Assembly: GCA_028222445.1 (NCBI GenBank)
Contig: JAOISU010000007.1
Location: 1 to 30,835 of the forward strand
Source of the DNA: Candidatus Pelagibacter sp.
Lineage (GTDB): Bacteria > Pseudomonadota > Alphaproteobacteria > Pelagibacterales > Pelagibacteraceae
Direction: 5' to 3'
DNA: 30,835 bases
Numbering within the stretch: position 1 is the first letter of the stretch; every line of letters starts with the position of its first letter. The position numbers and the translations under genes are program-made. The notes beneath the pieces are model-generated. The model ran no database searches, was not told the origin of the DNA, and saw only the letters and a program-made list of their open reading frames with translations. This document shows positions 16,090 to 24,604 of this stretch, one piece after another.

Positions 16090-16935
16090 TTATTTTTGAG
16101 ATCTTTTAAAACACTCAATAGTATTTTTTAACAAGCACGCAATAGTCATTGGTCCTACTCCACCTGGAACAGGGGTTAAAGCTTTTGCAACTTTTGACAC
16201 TTCGTCAAATGCAACATCTCCAACTATGCCGTTTTCAGTCTTATTGATCCCAACATCGATTACGATTGCATCTTTTTTAACCCAGTCCGCTTTTACAAGC
16301 TCTGGAATGCCGACTGCCGCAACAATAATATCTGCCTCCAAGCATTCTGCTTTTAAATCTTTAGTTTTTGAATGAGTAATTGTTACTGTGCAATTTTCTT
16401 TTAAAAGTAACTGTGCCATTGGCTTACCATTTAGATTTGATCTGCCAATCATAACTGCTTTTTTTCCACTCAAGTTTGGTTCAATTTTTTTAATCATTAG
16501 ATAACACCCTAAAGGAGTGCAAGGAACTGAACTTTCATAGCCTGAAGAAAGATTTCCAACATTCATTGGATGAAACCCATCAACATCTTTTCCTGGTAAA
16601 ATACTTTCAATTACTTTTTGCTTATCAATATGCTTTGGTAAAGGTAATTGTACTAAAATTCCTGAAATATTTTCATCTTTATTAAGTTCTTTAATTTTAT
16701 CTAATACTGTTTTTTCTTCAACAGCCTCTGGGTATCTAATTACTTCTGATTTTAACCCTACTTCATTCGCTGATTTTTCTTTATTACGAACATAAATTTG
16801 ACTAGGAGCCATATCACCAATTAAAATTACTGTAAGACCTGGAACTTTATTGTGTTTAGCTTTTAATTCTAAAACTTCTTGTCTTAGTTCTTCTCTAAGT
16901 TCAGCTGCTATTTTTTTTCCATCTATTAAAATCAT
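16090..16935 (-). CDS. folD: FolD, methylene-THF dehydrogenase/cyclohydrolase
   Basis: 281 residues from the ATG at 16935, which has AAGGA at 16945-16941 and gives the canonical MILIDGKKIA start. The longer frame reaching 16995 overlaps yggT and has no homology. Visible signatures are SQIYVRNKEKSANEVG (Tyr48 and catalytic Lys52), GILVQLPLPKHI, KDVDGFHPMN, the NADP-binding GRSNLNGKPMAQLL and the terminal PGGVGPMTIACLL. FolD interconverts 5,10-methylene- and 10-formyl-tetrahydrofolate, supplying one-carbon units for purH, 21 kb away. Co-oriented with yggT and the MBL gene. Confidence 0.97.
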   Translation of the reverse strand: MILIDGKKIAAELREELRQEVLELKAKHNKVPGLTVILIGDMAPSQIYVRNKEKSANEVGLKSEVIRYPEAVEEKTVLDKIKELNKDENISGILVQLPLPKHIDKQKVIESILPGKDVDGFHPMNVGNLSSGYESSVPCTPLGCYLMIKKIEPNLSGKKAVMIGRSNLNGKPMAQLLLKENCTVTITHSKTKDLKAECLEADIIVAAVGIPELVKADWVKKDAIVIDVGINKTENGIVGDVAFDEVSKVAKALTPVPGGVGPMTIACLLKNTIECFKRSQK

Positions 16936-16943
16936 GTATTTCC

Positions 16944-17234
16944 TTAAAAAATCATTGGCGCAATGTACAACTTCATACACATTTCTATAAACCAAATCAA
17001 TAAAAGTAATATAACTGGTGAAATATCTATTGATCCTAAATTAGGTAAAAAACTTCTTATTTTATTTAGCGCAGGACTTGTTAATCGATAAGTCACTTCT
17101 AAAATAGAATAAACAAATCTATTTTGAGTATTTAAAACATTAAATGCTACAAGCCAGCTGGTAACTACATTTACAATTACTACATAAGAATAGAGTTTTA
17201 ATATTTGAAGAACCAAATAAAAAATTGCTATCAT
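16944..17234 (-). CDS. YggT family membrane protein
   Basis: 96 residues with two long hydrophobic hairpins. VVIVNVVTSWLVAFNVLN, VYSILEVTYRLTSPALNKIRSFLP and the DISPVILLLLIWFIEM block are the YggT repeat hallmarks. Family proteins support osmotic tolerance or, in some bacteria and plastids, division or cofactor insertion. The ATG shares the ATGA overlap with the mscS stop, and folD follows 8 bases later. A second, divergent YggT-like protein is encoded at 26503-26847. Confidence 0.9.
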   Translation of the reverse strand: MIAIFYLVLQILKLYSYVVIVNVVTSWLVAFNVLNTQNRFVYSILEVTYRLTSPALNKIRSFLPNLGSIDISPVILLLLIWFIEMCMKLYIAPMIF

Positions 17235-18334
17235 TTTTTCTCGATATAAATTGACTGACTTGGGAAAGCAAAAGAAGCTTTATTATCTTCTACTATTTCC
17301 TTTATTGCAATTGCTAATCTCTCTTTAACTAAAAGTGAATCAGTCCAGCTATTACTGGCTGTAAAACATCTAACAAGTAAATCTATTGAGCTATCTGAAA
17401 ATTTCTCAATTCTAACAGCAACACCTACACTTTGATTAAAGTCTTCACTTTTATTTATATATTTTTCAATTTCTTCTCTAATTTTTTTTAATTGTTCAAC
17501 AGTTGTGTCGTACTGAAGAGTAATCGACCATCTTATTCTCCAATTAGTAGTCTCGCTAATATTAACTACTGAATTTTCTGCAAATTGAAAATTTGGAATT
17601 ATTGCTAAAGATTTATCAAACTTTCTAATCACAGTAGATCTAAAGCCAATTTTTTCAACAATACCTTCGATTGTTCCTTCAACTAAAATCCAATCGCCAA
17701 TCTTAAATCTTTTTTCAACTAAAACTAAAATCCCAGATATTAAATTTTTAAATAAATCTTGAGCACCCAAAGCAACCGCAACACCAAATAAACCAAGTCC
17801 AGCAATAATTGGTCCAATTTTTATTCCCCAAAGTTCAAGGACAGCAGCTAAACCTAATATAAAAATTAAGATTTTTAACGACTTAATAATCCAACCAATC
17901 AACTCTTTAGTTAGCATCTTGTCTAAACCACTTAAAATAAAAGAAATGGGTTCAACAACCTGGTGGATCAACCAAAAGATAAAAATAGTAATCAGTGTTC
18001 TATTTATTGTATCTATGGCTAACTTGCCCTCTTCTCCAAAAGACATGTAATAACTTGCAATAAAAAAACCTAAAACGATTGGTAAAAATCTTGCAGGCCC
18101 CACCATTGCATGAACAAATGTATCATCTAGTTTATTTGTAGTTCTTTTAGAAATTATTTCTAATTTTTTTATAATAAGTTTACTAATTAAACCTCTAAAA
18201 ACTAAAAATATAAAAAATATTGTTGCGGCAGTCGGCATTCCAATTCCAATTAAAATTTGAAAAATATCAATTCCATAAATTCCCCTTGACCAAACTGAAA
18301 AAAATAATTCACTAAAATTATTAAATATGTCCAT
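17231..18334 (-). CDS. MscS-family mechanosensitive ion channel
   Basis: 367 residues from ATG at 18334; a TTG at 18340 would overlap hemD by 4 bases. Four or five membrane helices lead to the pore-lining GLGLFGVAVALGAQDLFKN (about residues 183-201), then the beta domain with FKIGDWILVEGTIEGIVEKIGFRSTVIR and the C-terminal alpha/beta vestibule. These are the MscS core signatures. It acts as a turgor-release valve in the inner membrane. Cotranscription with hemC/hemD and yggT is likely given the overlaps; the functional link is not obvious. Confidence 0.92.
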   Translation of the reverse strand: MDIFNNFSELFFSVWSRGIYGIDIFQILIGIGMPTAATIFFIFLVFRGLISKLIIKKLEIISKRTTNKLDDTFVHAMVGPARFLPIVLGFFIASYYMSFGEEGKLAIDTINRTLITIFIFWLIHQVVEPISFILSGLDKMLTKELIGWIIKSLKILIFILGLAAVLELWGIKIGPIIAGLGLFGVAVALGAQDLFKNLISGILVLVEKRFKIGDWILVEGTIEGIVEKIGFRSTVIRKFDKSLAIIPNFQFAENSVVNISETTNWRIRWSITLQYDTTVEQLKKIREEIEKYINKSEDFNQSVGVAVRIEKFSDSSIDLLVRCFTASNSWTDSLLVKERLAIAIKEIVEDNKASFAFPSQSIYIEKK

Positions 18335-18336
18335 AA

Positions 18337-19035
18337 TCAAATTTTATATAGCAAAAATTCTTCTTCTCCAGGGTTAAAAAGAAAAATTTTTTTCCATTTT
18401 ATTTCATTAAGTACCGCAGAGGTTTTCTCACCCACACACATCAAATTAGTATTCATCCACAACGTTTCTAGCTGATAATTTTTAATTACCTTTAAAAAAT
18501 TAATCGCACTATTTTTTGAGTATATATATGTAATGTCCGGCATATTTAGCTTTAATTTTTCGATAAAATTTTCGTCATATTTCTTTATCTCATTAGCTTT
18601 GTAGTTAACTATTCTATCTACACTATAGCCGTCTAAAATTAATTCTTGATCTAAATTACTAGAGACAACCTCTCCACTAATATAAATCAATTTTCCTTCA
18701 GTTGGATTAAAATTTTGCAAAATCAATTCTTTGAGATTATTTACATTTCCTTCTGCAGCAAATACATTTTGAAAACCAGCATTTCTTGCTTTTTTTTCAG
18801 TGGCGCTTCCTACACAAAAACATTTTAACTTTTTATTAATATTTTTTATGTCTAAAAATTTGATAGCGTTAGAGCTTGTAAAAATAATTCCCTTAAATTC
18901 TGAATAATCAACAGACTTGAAATTAATACCTTGAATACTAATTAATGGTAAATGAGATATTTCATTTCCTAATGATTTAAATCTTATCATCATTTCATGA
19001 CAATCTTCCAATGGTCTTGTAAATAAAATATGCAT
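18337..19035 (-). CDS. hemD: HemD, uroporphyrinogen-III synthase
   Basis: 232 residues from the ATG at 19035 (MHILFTRPLEDC), which starts one base after the hemC stop. The longer frame to 19077 overlaps hemC and is rejected. The family is weakly conserved, but ILFTRP at the N-terminus, GIIFTSSNAIKFL, CVGSATEKKARNAGF, YISGEVVS and TYIYSKNSAINFLKV match the two-domain HemD layout. It cyclises hydroxymethylbilane to uroporphyrinogen III, and the adjacent hemC strongly supports the call. Somewhat short of the 240-250 usual in relatives. Confidence 0.9.
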   Translation of the reverse strand: MHILFTRPLEDCHEMMIRFKSLGNEISHLPLISIQGINFKSVDYSEFKGIIFTSSNAIKFLDIKNINKKLKCFCVGSATEKKARNAGFQNVFAAEGNVNNLKELILQNFNPTEGKLIYISGEVVSSNLDQELILDGYSVDRIVNYKANEIKKYDENFIEKLKLNMPDITYIYSKNSAINFLKVIKNYQLETLWMNTNLMCVGEKTSAVLNEIKWKKIFLFNPGEEEFLLYKI

Positions 19036-19036
19036 A

Positions 19037-19960
19037 TTATTTTTTATAAGAATTATTTGACTGTTTTTTAAGAGCACTACCTATCTCTATACCTAATTCC
19101 TCGGCCTCCTCAATTCCTTTAGAGGATTTTGAATAAAATCTATTTTTTCCATCTAGGGAAAAAAGCTCTACTTCTAAAGTGATTTTTCCTTCTTCAATGC
19201 TTGCAAAAGCACCTACAGCTGTTTCACAATCACCCTCTAAAATCTTTAAAACACTTCTTTCTGCTTTTATACAATCGTATGTTTTTTTATGATTTACTAA
19301 TTCTAACAATTTAATCAATTCATTATCGTTGTCTCGACATTGTAAAGCTATAGCTCCTTGTCCTGCACAAGGAATAATTTCTGAAGTTGAAAAAGTTTGA
19401 GTTATGCTTTTATTTAAACCTAGAGAGTCAATTCCAGCATAGGATAAGATAATTGCATCATATAAGTTTTCATCGAGCTTTCTTAATCTAGTGTCTATGT
19501 TTCCTCTAATTAATTTACATTGAAAATCACTTCTTATTTTTTTAATTTGGAATTCTCTTCTAAATGATGAAGTTCCAATAACAGAGTTTAATTTTAGATC
19601 TTTTAAATTTTTATTATTTTTACTAATCAAAATCTCTCGTGGATCATTTCTTTTTAAAAAACAATTAGTTAACAACCCCTCAGTTTCTTCTGAGGGCATG
19701 TCTTTTAAAGCATGTACAGCTATATCAATTTTATTATTCAATAATTCTATTTCTATTGATTTTGAAAATAAACCTTTACCACCTACTTCGGATAATCTTT
19801 GATCTTGAACTTGATCACCTTTGGTTACAATTTCTTTAATATCCACATCCTCAATTCCAAAATCTTTTGCATGTTTAAGAATATTTTCTCTAGCTTTTTC
19901 AGCATAGATCAGTGCTAATTTACTTCCTCTTGAACCTATAATAATTTTTCTATTTTTCAT
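19037..19960 (-). CDS. hemC: HemC, porphobilinogen deaminase
   Basis: 307 residues. The dipyrromethane cofactor Cys is at 245 (LEGDCETAVGAF), and catalytic Asp is at 87 (VHALKDMP). IIIGSRGSKLAL, GGKGLFSKSIE, GTSSFRRE and IRGNIDTRLRKLD are all present. It joins four porphobilinogens into hydroxymethylbilane, feeding HemD and ultimately the heme that ccmCDEF export. First gene of the hemC-hemD-mscS-yggT-folD-MBL run. It is divergent from tsaD with only 59 bases between the two ATGs, so their promoters must share or overlap this gap. Confidence 0.97.
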   Translation of the reverse strand: MKNRKIIIGSRGSKLALIYAEKARENILKHAKDFGIEDVDIKEIVTKGDQVQDQRLSEVGGKGLFSKSIEIELLNNKIDIAVHALKDMPSEETEGLLTNCFLKRNDPREILISKNNKNLKDLKLNSVIGTSSFRREFQIKKIRSDFQCKLIRGNIDTRLRKLDENLYDAIILSYAGIDSLGLNKSITQTFSTSEIIPCAGQGAIALQCRDNDNELIKLLELVNHKKTYDCIKAERSVLKILEGDCETAVGAFASIEEGKITLEVELFSLDGKNRFYSKSSKGIEEAEELGIEIGSALKKQSNNSYKK

Positions 19961-20019
19961 TTATTTGCTTTATACTTCATACTTATATTGAGAATGTATT
20001 ATTAATAAAAACTAATTTA

Positions 20020-21093
20020 ATGATTAAAAAACCTATAATTTTAGGAATTGAATCGAGCTGCGATGAAACTGCTGCTTCTATTGTAACAGAAAATGAGCAT
20101 GGTATGCCAACAATTTTATCAAGTATTGTCTCAAGTCAGGTGGATGTTCATAAAGAATTTGGTGGTGTTGTGCCTGAACTTGCTGCAAGATCTCATATAG
20201 AAAAAATAGACTTAATTACAAAAAAAGCTCTAGATGAAAGTGGGCTAAAAATGGACAATCTGGATGCAATAGCAGCAACAGCAGGGCCTGGTCTTATCGT
20301 TTGTCTGTCAGTGGGTTTAAGTTTTGGCAAAGCTGTAGCTTCATCACTCAATAAACCGTTTATAGCCGTTAATCATTTAGAAGGACATGCATTAAGTCCA
20401 AAATTAAATTCTGAATTAAACTATCCATACTTATTGCTTTTAATTTCTGGGGGCCATACTCAATTTTTAAGCGTGCAAGGATTAGGAAATTATAAAAGAT
20501 TAGGAACAACTATTGATGATGCTGTTGGTGAAGCTTTTGATAAAACAGCAAAATTATTAGGTATAGAATTTCCAGGTGGGCCCCAAATAGAAGTGTATGC
20601 CAAAAAAGGTGATCCCAATAAATATGTGTTACCTAAACCAATTTTTCATAAAGGAGGATGTAATTTATCATTTGCGGGCTTAAAAACTGCTGTTTTAAAA
20701 ATTTCAAAACAAATAAAAACTGACCAAGAAAAATATGATCTTGCAGCATCTTTTCAAAAAACAATTGAAGAAATACTATATAAAAAAAGTATGATTGCTT
20801 TTGAAGAATTTAAAAAAATGAATCCAGATAATAAAAATAAATTTGTAGTTGCGGGGGGTGTTGCAGCAAATAAAAAAATTAGAGAAATTCTAACCAACCT
20901 TTGTGTGGAAGAAGGTTTTGAGGCAATTTTTCCACCCATTGACTTGTGTGGTGATAATGCGGCAATGATTGCAATGGTTGGATTAGAAAAATTTAAATTA
21001 AAACAATTTAGTGATTTGGACAGTCCTGCAAAACCTAGGTGGCCATTAGATGAAGATGCTATTTTTTTAAAAGGTGCTGGAGTGAGATTATAA
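20020..21093 (+). CDS. tsaD: TsaD, tRNA N6-threonylcarbamoyladenosine transferase
   Basis: 357 residues of the ASKHA/Kae1 fold. Metal-binding His119 and His123 (NHLEGHAL), the N-terminal GIESSCDETAAS, TAGPGLIVCLSVG, LLISGGHTQ, DDAVGEAFDKTAKLLG and the C-terminal VAGGVAANKKIRE and CGDNAAMIAMVG are all in order. With TsaB, TsaE and TsaC (not here), it makes the t6A modification on ANN-decoding tRNAs. The stop overlaps the EVE-domain ATG by one base, suggesting translational coupling. Complete, with no lost residues seen. Confidence 0.98.
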   Translation: MIKKPIILGIESSCDETAASIVTENEHGMPTILSSIVSSQVDVHKEFGGVVPELAARSHIEKIDLITKKALDESGLKMDNLDAIAATAGPGLIVCLSVGLSFGKAVASSLNKPFIAVNHLEGHALSPKLNSELNYPYLLLLISGGHTQFLSVQGLGNYKRLGTTIDDAVGEAFDKTAKLLGIEFPGGPQIEVYAKKGDPNKYVLPKPIFHKGGCNLSFAGLKTAVLKISKQIKTDQEKYDLAASFQKTIEEILYKKSMIAFEEFKKMNPDNKNKFVVAGGVAANKKIREILTNLCVEEGFEAIFPPIDLCGDNAAMIAMVGLEKFKLKQFSDLDSPAKPRWPLDEDAIFLKGAGVRL

Positions 21094-21506
21094 TGCATTA
21101 CTGGCTAATGAAATCAGAACCTGATGTTTGGTCAATTGATCAGCAAAAAAAAGCTGGTGCAAAAGGTGCTCCTTGGGATGGAGTTAGAAATTATCAAGCA
21201 GCAAAAAATTTAAAGGGAATGAAAAAAGGAGATTTATGTTTTTTTTATCATTCAAATATTGGTAAAGAAATTGTTGGTATTGTTGAAGTTATCAAAGAAG
21301 CCTTCTTAGATAAAACAGATAAAAAAGGGCGATTTGTAGCTGTCCAAGTTAAGTTTAAGGAAAAATTAGAGAAGAGCGTAATTCTTGAAGATATTAAAAA
21401 AAACAAAGAACTTGGCCATTTATCGCTTATTAGACAAAGCAGACTTTCCGTTATGCCAATTGACTCTAAAAGCTGGAAAATTTTATATAAGATGGGTAGT
21501 ATTTAA
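21093..21506 (+). CDS. EVE-domain protein
   Basis: 137 residues, a single EVE (PUA-like) domain. MHYWLMKSEPDVWSIDQ, GVRNYQAAKNL, KKGDLCFFYHSN, IVGIVEV and LGHLSLIRQSRLSVMPID are the family's usual blocks. EVE domains read modified bases in nucleic acids. The adjacency to tsaD, as often in alphaproteobacteria, hints at a tRNA or modified-nucleotide role. The ATG overlaps the tsaD stop; acs follows after 11 bases. No restriction or defence partner is seen nearby. Confidence 0.93.
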   Translation: MHYWLMKSEPDVWSIDQQKKAGAKGAPWDGVRNYQAAKNLKGMKKGDLCFFYHSNIGKEIVGIVEVIKEAFLDKTDKKGRFVAVQVKFKEKLEKSVILEDIKKNKELGHLSLIRQSRLSVMPIDSKSWKILYKMGSI

Positions 21507-21517
21507 AAAATTAAATC

Positions 21518-23605
21518 ATGCCAAAACGAAAAAAAACAAAATCTAAAGCTAAAAAAAGAAGCTCTATAAAGCCTAAGCTTAAAAAAAAAACAAAAGCTAA
21601 AAAAAAGAGTTCTGTAAAATCCAAAATTAAAAAAAAAGTTTCAAAAAAAAAAGTAAAAATACAAAAAGAAAAAGAGCTAGTTTTTAAAACTAGACCAGAA
21701 TGGGTCAAAAGTGCTTTAATTAATAAGACCAAATATCAAAAAAAATATTCTGACTCAATTAAAAATAATAATGAATTTTGGAAAAATGAGGGAAAAAGAA
21801 TAACTTGGATTAAGCCGTACAAAAAAATTAAAGATGTTAAATATAGTAAGAAAGAAGTTAGAATTAAATGGTATGAAGATGGAACATTAAATGCTTCTGC
21901 TAATTGTATAGATCGTCATCTAAAAAATAAAAAAGATAAAACTGCAATTATCTGGGTTGGAGATAATCCAAAAGATACAAAAAAAATTTCATACAATCAA
22001 TTACACAGAGAAGTATCAAAAACTGCAAATGGTTTAAGAAGATTGGGAATTAAAAAAGGTGACCGTGTTACAATTTATTTAACAATGATACCAGAGCTTG
22101 CGATTACAATGCTTGCTTGTGCTAGAATTGGTGCAGTTCATTCTATTATTTTTGGAGGATTTTCAGCAGACTCTATTTCTGGAAGAGTTAATGATTGTGA
22201 ATCAGAATATATCATAACAGCTGATGAAGGAGTTAGAGGTGGAAAAACTATTCCATTAAAACAAATTACAGATGAGGCTTTAAGAAGCTGTGCTAATGTT
22301 AAAAAATGTATTGTAGTCAAGAGAACGGGAGGTCAAATTAGCTGGAATAATGATAGAGATATTTGGTACCATGATTTAATTGAAGGTGTTCCCAATCACT
22401 GTGAACCTGAAGAGATGAATGCTGAAGATCCATTGTTCATTCTTTATACCTCTGGTTCAACTGGCAAACCTAAAGGAGTTCTTCATACAACTGGTGGATA
22501 TATGGTTTATGCCTCAATGACTCATCAATATATTTTTAATTATAAACCTAAAGATATCTATTGGTGTACTGCTGACATTGGATGGGTTACGGGTCATAGT
22601 TATATAATTTATGGTCCACTGGCTAATGGAGCCACAACTATAATGTTTGAAGGAATTCCAACATATCCTGACAGTTCGAGATGGTGGGAAATCATTGACA
22701 AGTACAAAGTAAATATTTTTTATACTGCTCCAACAGCCATTAGAGCTTTGATGCGTGAAGGTGATGGTCCTTTGAAAAAAACTTCAAGAAAATCCTTAAA
22801 ATTACTAGGTACGGTAGGTGAACCAATAAATCCAGAGGCATGGATGTGGTATTACAAAGCTGTAGGAAATTCAAATTGTCCAATAGTTGATACTTGGTGG
22901 CAAACTGAGACAGGTGGAATATTAATTAGTCCTCAAACAGGAGCTATAAATTTAAAACCAGGTTCGGCCACAAAACCATTTTATGGTATCAAACCAGCAA
23001 TTGTTGATAAAGAAGGAAATGAAATTAAGGGAGCTGGCGAAGGAAGGCTGTGTATTTCCCAATCTTGGCCTGGACAAATGAGAACAGTGTATGGTGACCA
23101 TCAAAGATTTATTGATACTTATTTTTCTCAGTTTGATGGTAAATACTTTACAGGGGATGGTGCTAGAAGAGATGAAGACGGTTACTATTGGATAACAGGA
23201 CGTGTTGATGATGTAATTATTGTCTCTGGTCATAACCTTGGAACTGCCGAAATAGAGAGTGCATTTGTTGCCCATCCAAAAGTTGCTGAAGCTGCAGTAG
23301 TTGGTTATCCTCATGATATCAAGGGTAACGGACTTTACTGCTATGTTACTTTAAATGTTGATGAGGTAGCTGACCTTGATCTAGAGAGAGATTTAAAACT
23401 TTGGGTACGTAAGCAGATAGGTGCTCTTGCAACACCAGACATCATTCATTTCTCACCTGGACTACCTAAAACGAGATCAGGAAAAATTATGAGAAGAATT
23501 TTAAGAAAAATTGCTGCTAATGAGCATGACCAATTAGGAGATACGACAACTTTAGCTGATCCAAGTGTTGTACAAAGTTTAGTTGATAATAGAAAAAATA
23601 TTTAA
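21518..23605 (+). CDS. acs: Acetyl-CoA synthetase with lysine-rich N-terminal tail
   Basis: 695 residues against about 650 for typical Acs. Residues 1-48 are a lysine-rich tail of KKK/KAKK runs; I see no in-frame ATG, GTG or TTG between it and the conserved body. Body: [13 protein letters not shown], the AMP-forming P-loop [11 protein letters not shown] (310-320), [20 protein letters not shown] and SGKIMRR. Lys656 in the last motif matches acetylation-regulated Lys609 of Salmonella Acs, an offset of 47 that equals the tail. It activates acetate to acetyl-CoA; the symporter at 24604-26442 may supply it. Confidence 0.96.
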   Translation: MPKRKKTKSKAKKRSSIKPKLKKKTKAKKKSSVKSKIKKKVSKKKVKIQKEKELVFKTRPEWVKSALINKTKYQKKYSDSIKNNNEFWKNEGKRITWIKPYKKIKDVKYSKKEVRIKWYEDGTLNASANCIDRHLKNKKDKTAIIWVGDNPKDTKKISYNQLHREVSKTANGLRRLGIKKGDRVTIYLTMIPELAITMLACARIGAVHSIIFGGFSADSISGRVNDCESEYIITADEGVRGGKTIPLKQITDEALRSCANVKKCIVVKRTGGQISWNNDRDIWYHDLIEGVPNHCEPEEMNAEDPLFILYTSGSTGKPKGVLHTTGGYMVYASMTHQYIFNYKPKDIYWCTADIGWVTGHSYIIYGPLANGATTIMFEGIPTYPDSSRWWEIIDKYKVNIFYTAPTAIRALMREGDGPLKKTSRKSLKLLGTVGEPINPEAWMWYYKAVGNSNCPIVDTWWQTETGGILISPQTGAINLKPGSATKPFYGIKPAIVDKEGNEIKGAGEGRLCISQSWPGQMRTVYGDHQRFIDTYFSQFDGKYFTGDGARRDEDGYYWITGRVDDVIIVSGHNLGTAEIESAFVAHPKVAEAAVVGYPHDIKGNGLYCYVTLNVDEVADLDLERDLKLWVRKQIGALATPDIIHFSPGLPKTRSGKIMRRILRKIAANEHDQLGDTTTLADPSVVQSLVDNRKNI

Positions 23606-24228
23606 AAATTTATTAACTCTTTAAATTCTTTTTCAATATTATCCCACTTTAATATCATAGAATTTAATACTATCTTTCTATCTAAAGTTTTTAATTCATC
23701 AGCAACTGGAGACCAGTGATATAGGGCTAAAGCACTATCATTGAATGGTAAAGATTTGTGATGAGTTAGCCAATTGATTTTATTCAATCGTTCAGCAAAA
23801 TCTCTCTCAGCATTTTCTCTAATATCTAATGGAAGTTTGTTTTCACCTTCTGCATCTAAAATTTCCTTAAAAATTTCTTTTACTTTTTCTGTTGCATCAA
23901 ATATTTGGGTTGCTTTTAAATAAGATAGGGCAAATAAAGTGAGGTCTTGAATGGACACCATATAAATATTCCATTTTGCTTTATCAACTGACTTTAAAAA
24001 AATTTCACTTTCAAACATCAAAATATATTTTGCTCCCATTCTGGTTTTTAAATAACCATAAAGTGTCATTTGAGTTATCCAGGCAGATTTTTTATGAATG
24101 AAATCTTTTAAATCGCTAATGTTTGAAATTTTTTTCTTAGGCTTAAATAGATTAAATAATGGTGCAAAATATTCTTTAAAATATCCAAGTTTCAAATCTT
24201 TTAGTTTTAATCTTTCTTTTGTAGGCAT
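23602..24228 (-). CDS. Conserved protein of unknown function
   Basis: 208 residues, soluble, with no signal peptide. I do not recognise a named family, though [28 protein letters not shown] looks like a conserved core I recall from alphaproteobacterial hypotheticals beside acs and symporter genes. It has a basic N-terminus, a central helical region and [25 protein letters not shown] near the end. It is convergent with acs (4-base overlap of the ends) and divergent from the DUF4212 gene (118-base gap with a hairpin). This suggests a link to acid uptake, but no function can be assigned. Confidence 0.8.
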   Translation of the reverse strand: MPTKERLKLKDLKLGYFKEYFAPLFNLFKPKKKISNISDLKDFIHKKSAWITQMTLYGYLKTRMGAKYILMFESEIFLKSVDKAKWNIYMVSIQDLTLFALSYLKATQIFDATEKVKEIFKEILDAEGENKLPLDIRENAERDFAERLNKINWLTHHKSLPFNDSALALYHWSPVADELKTLDRKIVLNSMILKWDNIEKEFKELINF

Positions 24229-24256
24229 TTTTTCTAATTATAGTTGTTTTATAGTT

Positions 24257-24290
24257 AAAAAATAGCCCCAATAGGGTCTTTTTTGGGGCT
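24257..24290 (-). terminator. Minus-strand hairpin plus T-run ahead of the unknown gene
   Basis: AGCCCCAA (24264-24271) and TTGGGGCT (24283-24290) are perfectly complementary (8 bp, 11-base loop). On the minus strand the stem is followed by A and then six Ts (24262-24257), the layout of an intrinsic terminator. It lies 28 bases upstream of the minus-strand gene start, so it would act as an attenuator or as a block on transcription coming from the symporter side. On the plus strand no T-run follows the stem. Confidence 0.6.
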
Positions 24291-24333
24291 TCACTTCTAT
24301 TTGTATTTTAAGTATGTTTTTTCTTTAAACTAT

Positions 24334-24339
24334 AGGGAG
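24334..24339 (+). promoter_or_regulatory. Strong Shine-Dalgarno site of the DUF4212/symporter operon
   Basis: AGGGAG ends 7 bases before the ATG at 24347. It is one of the very few clear ribosome binding sites in this window, where most starts have none or are coupled to an upstream stop. It fits high expression of the transporter. A promoter candidate (TTGTAT 24301-24306 with TAAACT 24326-24331, spacing 19) is weak. Confidence 0.65.
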
Positions 24340-24346
24340 AAAAAAT

Positions 24347-24604
24347 ATGTCAAACAAAGAAAAACATTGGGATAAAACCAGAGGGCTTATGTTTATTACA
24401 TTAGCTTTGTGGTTTTTCTTCGGTTACGTCATTTTCATGTTTGGTGAAAGTTTAAACTCTGCAAGTTTCTTGGGATACCCTTTAGCATACTATATGTGTG
24501 CACAAGGTTCTCTACTTGCATTCGTTATTATTCTGTTTTGGTTTGCAAACAAACAGGAAGCTATTGACGAAGAGTTTGGTTTTGCCGAAAGGGAGGACAA
24601 TTAA
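24347..24604 (+). CDS. DUF4212 small subunit of sodium:solute symporter
   Basis: 85 residues with two membrane helices (about 15-31 and 50-67). The HWDKTRGLMFITLALWFFFGY start and YPLAYYMCAQGSLLAFVIILFWFANKQ match DUF4212, the small protein encoded just before VC_2705-type symporters. Its ATG/stop overlaps the symporter ATG (TAATG), so a stoichiometric complex is likely. It is headed by the strong Shine-Dalgarno site at 24334-24339. Confidence 0.92.
   Translation: MSNKEKHWDKTRGLMFITLALWFFFGYVIFMFGESLNSASFLGYPLAYYMCAQGSLLAFVIILFWFANKQEAIDEEFGFAEREDN

Noticed and set aside
16936..16995. N-terminal extension of folD
   Set aside because: It overlaps yggT, lacks homology, and the internal ATG at 16935 has a good Shine-Dalgarno site.
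20754..21098. 114-residue minus-strand frame opposite tsaD
   Set aside because: It is antisense to a complete, well-conserved TsaD; low stop density explains the length.
21093..21506. EVE-domain gene as part of a defence system
   Set aside because: No nuclease, methylase or other defence partner is near; its neighbours are tsaD and acs.
22952..23314. 120-residue minus-strand frame opposite acs
   Set aside because: The acs frame is intact with all motifs, and the opposite frame shows no family signature.
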